11,755 bases of DNA, from the NCBI GenBank assembly GCA_028565715.1, contig JAOXYC010200240.1, positions 1 to 11,755 of the forward strand, in the 5' to 3' direction. Below, in pieces: positions 9,301 to 11,755 of the stretch. The notes under the pieces were generated by a model. That model ran no database searches. It had not been told where the DNA came from and saw nothing but the letters and a program-made list of their open reading frames with translations. Positions within the stretch are counted from its first letter, which is position 1. Every line of letters begins with the position of its first letter. This stretch comes from Phoronis pallida (lineage: Eukaryota; Phoronida; Phoronidae). The translations under genes and the position numbers were made by a program.

Positions 9301-11694
9301 TAAGAGAATGCTTTGAATTCCAGGTTTCTTGGTTTGTTGGTGGTGAACCAATCGTCTCCCCTGATTACCAGATCAAAATGGACAGAGATAGACATTGCCT
9401 TATTATACCTGAAGTATTTGATGAAGATGCAGATCGATTCACCGTTGTGGCTGAAAATATGTGCGGCAAAGCAAGCTGCTCTGCAATGTTATATGTTGAT
9501 GCAGATGATGTTGATGGCCCACATCATAAACGACAAGACATTGTTGTGGACCATGTGGCAGCACCACCTCCACCAGCAGTGCAGAAGCTACCAGAACAGC
9601 CAGTTGGTGCTGGCATGACAATGGCACCATCGCCGCGAGTTGAGGTACCAATGGAGGTCCAGGAGCAGCCTGTTGCTCCAGTATGGAAACCCAAGCCGCA
9701 GGCTCCTGTATTTAAGCCAATGAAAGTTCCATCACCGCTTCAGCCGGGGCCAGATTCTCCTGACCTGACGGTTGAACCTGCTGTGGAAACTATGTGGAAA
9801 CCACCGCCAACACAGGATGAATGGAAACCTGTATCTGTACCTAAACCAGCGCCAAGTCCCGTCATGGAGGCCCCTATGGTCCCCGTTGTTGTACCAAAGG
9901 CTGCTGTGGCACCAACCTTTCCACAGGAAATGGAACAGGATGAGAAGCCTCAATCTCCTGAGCTGACGGTTGAGCCTGCTGTAGAAACCATGTGGAAACC
10001 CCCACCAACACAGGACAAATGGAAACCAATATCAGCACCCAAACCTCAACCGAGTCCAACTTTTGTGGCTCCAGTTGAGGCACCAAGAGATGTGTTCCTT
10101 CCTCCAGAGCAAGAACAACTGCAACAACAGCAATGGAAACCCCAGGCACAAAATGCCCAATGGAAGCCAGTTTCTGTTCCACAACCAAGACCTGTTGCTC
10201 CTGCTCCTGTGGAACCTATCAAAGCTTCTCAAGCTGCGGTGCCACCAGCACCGACGTGGACAGCACCGGCATTAAGGAAACCTTCCCCAGCGCCGGTTGC
10301 TGCCCCACCAGCGCCAGTGTGGAGGCCACAAGCACTATCACCTCAACACGCGCCACCCGCACCGATGTGGAAAGCTCCAACACAGTCACCACAACCTTCT
10401 CAGTGGAGACCTGTGACACCAACCAAGGTGCCAGAGAAACAGATGGTTCCTGCTTATCAAGCTCCTCCGCCTGTGAAGCAGAAACCTTCAAAACCAAGGT
10501 AAATTTTATTAAGTCATAGCAATATAAATACTGAAGAAACGTTTATGCAACAAGTTGAAAATAATTCAGATCTAAAATTAACATTTTTTTCACATGCTCT
10601 TGTAATCAGTTAAGCCTGTTAACTTGTTTACACTCAACAAAGCACAAATTGTTTCCCTTTCACAATGAATGAAGATATTACAGTTGAGCGAACTTAAAAT
10701 TTTGGTACATATTATATTTCAAAGACAAAGTCATTATCTACCATAACCAAAAAATCAAATTTAATTTCTTTCCACAGTGCAATGAATGGTGACGTGACTG
10801 TCACCGACCAGTTCTACCAGTCTACCATGATGAAGAAGGTAGAACAAACGGTTGAACACCACAAGTTCAAGCCGATGGAAGTCCATGTGAAACTCCCGGT
10901 GCCGCCAAAGTGGAAGGAGCCACTCAAAAGTATCGCCGTCATGGCTGGGTCCAAAGTGACTTTCAAGGGACTTGTATCTGGTAAGCAGTTTTCTATCATG
11001 AATATTATTCGATTTTTTTGTCTCGATTCATTAAAGCAATTTTAATTTAAAATTTAAAAAGTCCAAGCATAGAATAGATAGGACACAATTTCTCTGGTTT
11101 TGAAGACTTGATTTGGTAAAAACTATCATTTTGGTAAAACATTCTGTTTTAAATGCATTTTTCAATTCATCATGGATAACTATGAATTTACAGACCAGAT
11201 GCGCAGTGTAGTTATTGTCTTTCCATGATAATGGGCGACCTGAGAACAGTGGTATTACCTGGGCACACCTCATTCACTCCTGTTGTCTAATGGGCAAATG
11301 GCCGCGAACATACGGGTCATTAAACCGCTTGAGATAACTGCAATGAATGGAGGTGTGCCCGGGTAATAACACTGTTATCGAGTCGCCCATTGATTTAATT
11401 GATAACATATTTTTAGGATTTTTCAGTGTTTCCTCTTATTAAATTTTTGTTGGTTCAATTTTTCCGCTATGAAAATAAAATTTATATATTCCACAGGCAA
11501 GCCCGAGCCCAGTATTAAATGGTATCGTGAGGGAAGAGAGATCCCTTCTGTATCCGACTTTGAGATTGAACAGAATAATGGCTGGGTGTCTCTTTCAATC
11601 CCCGAGGTGTTTGACGAGGATGCTGGCAAATTCACCTGTGTCGCTCGTAACCAAGCAGGAACGGCATCAAGCAGTGCTGAGCTGGTGGTCAAAG
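139..11694 (+). CDS. Partial gene for a giant I-set Ig-domain muscle or cytoskeletal scaffold protein (titin/kettin/zormin/palladin-like), 13 exons
   Basis: Join 139-322, 1000-1121, 1796-2016, 2436-2659, 3069-3365, 4921-5075, 5630-5914, 6328-6508, 8197-8393, 8753-9055, 9324-10498, 10778-10980 and 11497-11694. This is 3745 bases, about 1248 residues, open throughout. Every intron is GT-AG, and the phases match in order (1,0,2,1,1,0,0,1,0,0,2,1). Domains: spectrin-like segment (residues 1-102), linker (103-157), Ig1 (about 158-250), Ig2 (256-350), Ig3 (352-448), Ig4 (467-557), Ig5 (575-665), Ig6 (692-782), Pro/Trp-rich region (783-1115), Ig7 (about 1155-1248). The Ig domains show the I-set pattern: a strand-B Cys, a strand-C Trp, and an acidic-Asp-x-Gly/Ala-x-Tyr-x-Cys-x-Ala-x-Asn motif at strand F. 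In this family such domains act as spacers and binding modules for actin, alpha-actinin or myosin; that role is inferred here. No start or stop codon is visible, so both ends are missing. Twitchin or obscurin-like proteins are alternatives, but no kinase, Fn3 or RhoGEF domain is seen. Confidence 0.88.
356..503. repeat. Near-perfect foldback built from tRNA-like sequence
   Basis: The left arm 356-422 pairs with the right arm 428-503 around a 5-base loop (423-427). The arms match base for base except for a CA/TG dinucleotide difference and nine bases present only in the right arm (near 436-444). The right arm looks like part of a tRNA: a D-arm-like GCTC-TATGGTA-GAGC hairpin, an anticodon-like stem and loop (TTTGC, CTGGATA, GCAAA), and a perfect Pol III box B, GGTTCAAGTCC, at 459-469. 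The 5' acceptor strand of a normal tRNA is not in place, so this is not an intact tRNA gene. It may be a tRNA-derived foldback or SINE-like element. No target-site duplication is evident. Confidence 0.8.
459..469 (+). promoter_or_regulatory. Pol III box B-like motif
   Basis: GGTTCAAGTCC fits the internal RNA polymerase III box B consensus (GGTTCRANNCC). It lies inside the foldback, 3' of a D-arm-like sequence. Whether it is active is unknown; the run of six T at 487-492 could stop Pol III transcription. Confidence 0.5.
1000..1121 (+). CDS. Exon 2: end of the spectrin-like helical segment
   Basis: The acceptor is TATTTCAG at 999 and the donor GTGAGA at 1122. The first two bases complete the Gly codon from exon 1. 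Forty codons follow, including the stretch MTKNQDLMVSFDRANKEI, and the exon ends in phase 0. The segment is polar and charged with hydrophobic residues at helix spacing, so it probably forms the last helix of the spectrin-like repeat begun in exon 1. The exon is short (122 bases) and has no recognisable motif. It is supported by splice consensus and by joining exon 1 (phase 1) and exon 3 (phase 0) without breaking the frame. Confidence 0.75.
1231..1446. mobile_element. Foldback or MITE-like element with 92-base inverted arms
   Basis: The left arm 1231-1322 and right arm 1355-1446 are each 92 bases and inverted copies of each other with only a handful of mismatches; the 32-base spacer is 1323-1354. 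The ends are AATAAAAGTTGAATATAAAT and its complement. There is no open reading frame of note, so it would be non-autonomous. No clear target-site duplication is visible at the borders, so the element class is not assigned. Confidence 0.75.
1521..1630 (+). repeat. Degenerate interspersed repeat, copy A
   Basis: This stretch aligns with 2210-2310 in the next intron. Shared blocks include ATGGACAATACTAA, a GTCAA-AT-TGTAAAT-like stretch, GAAGAAC-AAA, and a final AGCAA-TTTGTTT, with short gaps between. It is probably an old transposon fragment or a local duplication. Confidence 0.6.
1796..2016 (+). CDS. Exon 3: acidic Val/Thr/Glu linker and first strands of Ig1
   Basis: The exon follows the acceptor TTTTCCCCAG and starts in phase 0 (DVVDSVDVV). 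It ends after two bases of an Arg codon at the donor GTGAGA (phase 2). The first 55 residues are a linker rich in Val, Thr, Glu and Met, with several His residues (HMHVTHDV) and a TVTERTMSEPVP stretch; no domain is recognised. The last 17 residues, VPRFTKHLKNTEIFEGE, are the A strands and A'-B turn of an I-set Ig domain (P-x-F-x-x-x-L, then EGE). The domain is completed by exon 4, so this exon marks the change from helical to Ig architecture. Confidence 0.88.
2017..2435 (+). other. Intron 3 (phase 2), 419 bases
   Basis: The intron splits Ig1 in its A'-B turn. It is AT-rich and contains copy B of the degenerate repeat. Nothing else is recognised. Confidence 0.8.
2210..2310 (+). repeat. Degenerate interspersed repeat, copy B
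   Basis: This is the partner of 1521-1630, in the same orientation and about 690 bases away, on the other side of exon 3. It has the same order of conserved blocks with substitutions and small gaps. Confidence 0.6.
2436..2659 (+). CDS. Exon 4: body of Ig domain 1
   Basis: The acceptor is TATTTTAG and the donor GTAAGT at 2660; the intron phase is 2 on entry and 1 on exit. The translation carries the hallmarks of an I-set Ig domain: strand-B FECRV, strand-C IEWFKD, then SPDYEQKF, TATLTIEE and the strand-F motif SEDTARYTCRATNEAG, followed by strand G ending in ELRVV. Both disulfide cysteines and the core Trp are present. SEDTARYTC-x-A-x-N is a near-canonical motif of titin and palladin family domains. 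Continued reading past 2659 stays open to 2772 but is intronic, since the Ig fold ends at the strong GTAAGT donor. Confidence 0.93.
2660..3068 (+). other. Intron 4 (phase 1), 409 bases
   Basis: The intron lies between Ig1 and Ig2. It is AT-rich with a pyrimidine-rich 3' part before ATTTACAG. I see no repeat, RNA gene or coding signal in it. Confidence 0.78.
3069..3365 (+). CDS. Exon 5: complete Ig domain 2
   Basis: This is the only Ig domain in the window carried on one exon (phase 1 on both sides). It follows ATTTACAG and ends at the donor GTAAGC. The sequence runs from PPDFTKNLKSTEANEG through strand-B AFECHVTG, strand-C ISWYKD, SPDYVI and the strand-F motif ARYTCRATNAGG to strand G ending in RLSVI. 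Both conserved cysteines are present, with two extra ones (TNCLKI and STCRLSV). A phase 1-1 exon holding one domain is symmetric and can be skipped or duplicated without shifting the frame. The exon is visibly richer in G+C than the introns around it. Confidence 0.94.
3366..4920 (+). other. Intron 5 (phase 1), 1555 bases
   Basis: This long intron lies between Ig2 and Ig3. It contains a perfect 13-bp hairpin at 3792-3820 and a small GGGAGT/ACTCCC hairpin at 3901-3916. A minus-strand open frame at 4403-4699 has no recognisable domain. The rest shows no coding or RNA signature to me. Confidence 0.78.
3792..3820. repeat. Perfect hairpin, 13-bp arms, 3-base loop
   Basis: GAAAAGCAACATG at 3792-3804 is the exact reverse complement of 3808-3820, with loop CCG. 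It lies inside intron 5, and the sequence 3650-3960 around it also has short inverted pieces. It may be the centre of a decayed foldback element. Confidence 0.7.
4921..5075 (+). CDS. Exon 6: first half of Ig domain 3
   Basis: The exon follows CTCATTTTAG and ends at the donor GTAAGA (phase 1 in, phase 0 out). It encodes KKPVFIEHLKDASVQEG, strand-B VELKCAYTA, then PAPTIGWLRG and PIVESSVFR. The core Trp and strand-B Cys are present. The cut falls after strand D and is resumed by exon 7 with IVSQHNW. The same cut point recurs between exons 9 and 10. A partial copy of the last 35 bases, with its donor, lies downstream at 5161-5201. The reading frame is open upstream into the intron back to 4866, but the Ig domain begins just after the acceptor. 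Confidence 0.91.
5161..5201 (+). pseudogene. Partial copy of the exon 6 end and donor site
   Basis: This stretch repeats 5041-5081 (ACCCAACC, then ATTGTAGA and TCCAGCGTGTTCAGG, then GTAAGA). Read in the exon frame it gives TQPIVESSVFR, the same peptide as exon 6. The two differences inside the copied codons (CCC/CCT and GAG/GAA) are synonymous. An AG precedes it at 5159-5160, but the resulting 35-base exon would shift the frame. Confidence 0.75.
5463..5549 (+). pseudogene. Partial copy of the intron 3' end and exon 7 start
   Basis: The copy aligns with about 5563-5668: a shared CTTTCATCCACAT block, an acceptor-like CCAAATTTAG, and the start of exon 7. Read in frame it gives IVSQHNWTWLEI and then a TAG stop. 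Apart from one Arg-to-Trp change, its differences from exon 7 up to that stop are synonymous. It looks like a decoy acceptor left by a local duplication. Confidence 0.78.
5630..5914 (+). CDS. Exon 7: second half of Ig3, linker, first half of Ig4
   Basis: The exon is phase 0 on both sides. It starts IVSQHNWTRLEIREA and gives the strand-F motif PEDTGTYSCILRNTAGE and strand G (CQVNVEG), which complete Ig3. A 20-residue acidic linker follows (TSASEADLTSDVDAEPV). Ig4 then begins with PPRFLQPLQDREAMEGNR and strand-B VRLDCVIVGHPEPE, and is cut just before the strand-C Trp. The donor is GTAATG at 5915, with a second in-frame GTAATT six bases later. The acceptor CAAATTTAG is duplicated with the exon start at 5503-5549, so the true start was chosen as the copy whose frame stays open. 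Confidence 0.92.
5915..6327 (+). other. Intron 7 (phase 0), 413 bases
   Basis: The intron splits Ig4 before strand C. Its first bases are a tandem donor (GTAATG then GTAATT). The rest is AT-rich, and no repeat or RNA gene is recognised. Confidence 0.8.
6328..6508 (+). CDS. Exon 8: second half of Ig domain 4
   Basis: The exon follows AATTTGCAG and ends at the donor GTAAGT (phase 0 in, phase 1 out). It starts with strand C, VIWFKNAQPIKESKDI, and continues to CTLIIKEAYLEDAGLYKC, TARNKRGE and strand G, CKLHVE. The core Trp and strand-F Cys are present and complete the domain begun in exon 7. The EDAGLYKCTARN motif is a close match to the I-set consensus. The cut before strand C (PEPE/VIW) matches that between exons 10 and 11 (PKPK/VSW). 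Confidence 0.93.
6983..7090 (+). repeat. Intron 8 direct repeat, copy 1
   Basis: The copy shares with 7424-7525 the blocks GTTAA-TATCCATGTTC, ATTTACATCAAACAT, CTGTAAATAGA and CTCTTTTGCTA-ACAGCT in the same order. It is part of a degenerate repeat of about 105 bases. Confidence 0.7.
7200..7241 (+). repeat. Possible decayed tRNA-derived SINE head
   Basis: GTGGCTTGG at 7200-7208 resembles the start of a box A, and GGTTCGAGT at 7233-7241 matches most of box B, with GCGCTAGCGGCGCA between as in an anticodon arm. Box A is poor and box B ends in TT rather than CC, so it is at best a relic. Confidence 0.35.
7267..7290. repeat. GC-rich hairpin, 8-bp perfect arms
   Basis: TCACCCCT (7267-7274) pairs with AGGGGTGA (7283-7290) across an 8-base loop. 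It is unusually GC-rich for this AT-rich intron and lies just after the tRNA-like stretch. Confidence 0.5.
7344..7390 (+). repeat. Intron 8 direct repeat, partial copy 2
   Basis: AAATAGATCTAAACAAATCA followed by a CTCTCTTGC block matches the 3' half of the flanking copies (compare 7480-7525). Only that half of the unit is present. Confidence 0.5.
7424..7525 (+). repeat. Intron 8 direct repeat, copy 3
   Basis: This is the partner of 6983-7090, in the same orientation, starting about 440 bases downstream. The copies flank the tRNA-like stretch and hairpin, so they could be the ends or fragments of one inserted element. Confidence 0.7.
7815..7856 (+). repeat. Short cluster of GTTTCC/GTTTCG motifs
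   Basis: Four GTTTCC or GTTTCG motifs occur at roughly 10-12 base spacing, with complementary GGAA pieces nearby. It may be a degenerate microsatellite-like tract; no function is implied. Confidence 0.4.
8197..8393 (+). CDS. Exon 9: linker and first half of Ig domain 5
   Basis: The exon follows TTTTTGCAG and ends at the donor GTGAGG (phase 1 in, phase 0 out). It begins with a short linker (ISELSDAATSQQPKEL) and goes into PPKFLQLLKDTDTIEG, strand-B VQFDCRVTG, and strand-C VSWYKDNKIIDKNKEFE. It resembles exon 6 in phase and cut point, and its PPKFLQLLKD start resembles PPRFLQPLQD of Ig4. The strand-B Cys and core Trp are present, but its partner Cys in exon 10 is not. Confidence 0.92.
8394..8752 (+). 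other. Intron 9 (phase 0), 359 bases
   Basis: The intron splits Ig5. It contains a small ACATATG/CATATGT hairpin near 8571-8600 and is otherwise plain AT-rich sequence with a pyrimidine-rich acceptor tract. Confidence 0.78.
8753..9055 (+). CDS. Exon 10: second half of Ig5, Lys/Ala-rich linker, first half of Ig6
   Basis: The exon follows TGTCTTTCAG and ends at the donor GTCAGT, phase 0 on both sides like exon 7. It completes Ig5 with SLIIQEVFADDTGTFHVKAY and NKAGE. The strand-F Cys is replaced by Val, so Ig5 cannot form the usual disulfide. The linker is Ala/Lys/Met-rich (VAEAKAKMMKMAEAPSK) and could be a short helix. Ig6 then starts PPEFKQLFTDQRVKAGD, strand-B VKFECIIVG, and stops at SPKPK before strand C. 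This exon is the structural counterpart of exon 7. Confidence 0.91.
9324..10498 (+). CDS. Exon 11: second half of Ig6 and long Pro-rich W-K-P repeat region
   Basis: The exon is 1175 bases, follows GAATTCCAG, and ends at the donor GTAAAT (phase 0 in, phase 2 out). The first 59 codons complete Ig6 (VSWFVGGEPIVSPDYQI, HCLIIPEVFDEDADRFTVVA); Val replaces the strand-F Cys. The remaining 330 or so codons are a low-complexity region very rich in Pro, Ala, Gln, Val and Lys. It carries about eleven short Trp motifs of the type x-W-K/R-P, spaced irregularly. A 35-residue unit (TVEPAVETMWKPPPTQD core) occurs twice. Such regions in titin, palladin and related proteins are disordered and often bind SH3 or EVH1 domains; whether this one does is inference. 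The frame closes at 10500, just past the donor. Confidence 0.92.
9756..9860 (+). repeat. Coding repeat in Pro-rich region, copy 1 (35 codons)
   Basis: The unit has the core TVEPAVETMWKPPPTQD, followed by WKPVSVPKPAPSP. It is repeated 198 bases downstream with 30 of 35 residues identical, including both Trp residues. Confidence 0.9.
9954..10058 (+). repeat. Coding repeat in Pro-rich region, copy 2 (35 codons)
   Basis: This is the second copy of the unit, with TVEPAVETMWKPPPTQD identical and changes D/E, E/K, V/I, V/A and A/Q elsewhere. The copies are separated by 31 codons of unrelated Pro/Val-rich sequence. Confidence 0.9.
10778..10980 (+). CDS. Exon 12: linker and first half of Ig domain 7
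   Basis: The exon follows TTTCCACAG; its first base completes a Ser codon from exon 11 (phase 2). It ends after one base of a Gly codon at the donor GTAAGC (phase 1). The linker (AMNGDVTVTDQFYQSTMMKK, then VEQTVEHHKFKPMEVHV) is charged and has no recognised domain. Ig7 begins PVPPKWKEPLKSIAVMAG and strand-B KVTFKGLVSG, where Gly stands in the position of the usual Cys. The PPKWKEPL start may continue the Trp/Pro theme of exon 11, although the P-x-W/F position is the normal Ig strand-A residue. Confidence 0.9.
10981..11496 (+). other. Intron 12 (phase 1), 516 bases
   Basis: The intron splits Ig7. It contains the foldback at 11230-11391; the flanking sequence is AT-rich and shows nothing else. 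Confidence 0.78.
11230..11391. mobile_element. Foldback or MITE-like element with about 59-base inverted arms
   Basis: The left arm 11230-11288 is inverted in 11332-11391 with roughly ten mismatches and about one gap; AATGGGCG, CAGTG and GGCACACCT are shared in complement. The loop is about 43 bases. The arms are richer in G+C than the host intron. No open reading frame or convincing target-site duplication is seen. Its sequence is not related to the other two foldbacks. Confidence 0.7.
11497..11694 (+). CDS. Exon 13: second half of Ig domain 7
   Basis: The exon follows TATTCCACAG and ends at the donor GTAGGA (phase 1 on both sides). It continues Ig7 with KPEPSIKWYREGREIP, SDFEIEQNNGWVSLSI, and the strand-F motif EDAGKFTCVARNQAGT, then strand G ending in AELVVK. 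The core Trp and strand-F Cys are present. It starts in the turn before strand C, so the intron lies a few residues earlier, and in a different phase, than in Ig4 and Ig6. The gene continues beyond the window, since the last codon is split at the donor. Confidence 0.92.
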
Positions 11695-11755
11695 GTAGGA
11701 AAATGTTGAAATTTAAAGTTATACATCGCTGCTTAGGGATGCGAAATTATCAACT

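Noticed and set aside
9874-10497. Minus-strand and other-frame open readings across the Pro-rich exon (for example 9874-10188, 10219-10497 and 10133-10519)
   Set aside because: They are shadows of the low-complexity CCN/GCN-rich coding strand. The + frame continues from Ig6 and links by phase to exon 12.

Overview
The window is eukaryotic, and almost certainly from an invertebrate animal. It holds an internal piece of one multi-exon gene on the + strand. Thirteen exons were assigned by reading frame, splice phase and GT-AG borders; they are separated by AT-rich introns of about 0.27 to 1.7 kb. All twelve internal junctions keep the reading frame. The joined product is about 1248 residues with no start or stop codon, so the gene runs off both ends. 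The phylum cannot be told from this sequence. Layout of the protein: exons 1-2 (139-1121) encode a helical, spectrin-repeat-like segment. Exon 3 (1796-2016) is an acidic, Thr/Val/Glu-rich linker leading into the first immunoglobulin domain. Exons 4-11 encode six I-set Ig domains, with linkers between some of them. Exon 11 (9324-10498) continues into a 330-residue Pro-rich, presumably disordered region with repeated W-K-P motifs. Exons 12-13 encode a seventh Ig domain. Runs of I-set Ig domains with disordered linkers are typical of the titin/kettin/zormin/palladin/obscurin group of sarcomere and actin-cytoskeleton scaffold proteins. A titin-family Z-disc or I-band protein is the best guess, but no orthologue can be named. 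The introns carry most of the unexplained structure. Three foldback (long inverted repeat) elements lie at 356-503, 1231-1446 and 11230-11391; the first is built from a tRNA-like sequence. A degenerate repeat is shared by introns 2 and 3, and intron 8 holds a three-copy repeat around a weak tRNA-like SINE head. Intron 6 contains partial copies of the end of exon 6 and the start of exon 7, each with its splice site, and the coding differences are nearly all synonymous. Ig3-Ig4 (exons 6-8) and Ig5-Ig6 (exons 9-11) share the same exon cut points and phases, which suggests duplication of a two-Ig, three-exon cassette. No bacterial or viral gene, intact tRNA gene, CRISPR array or independent second gene was found.
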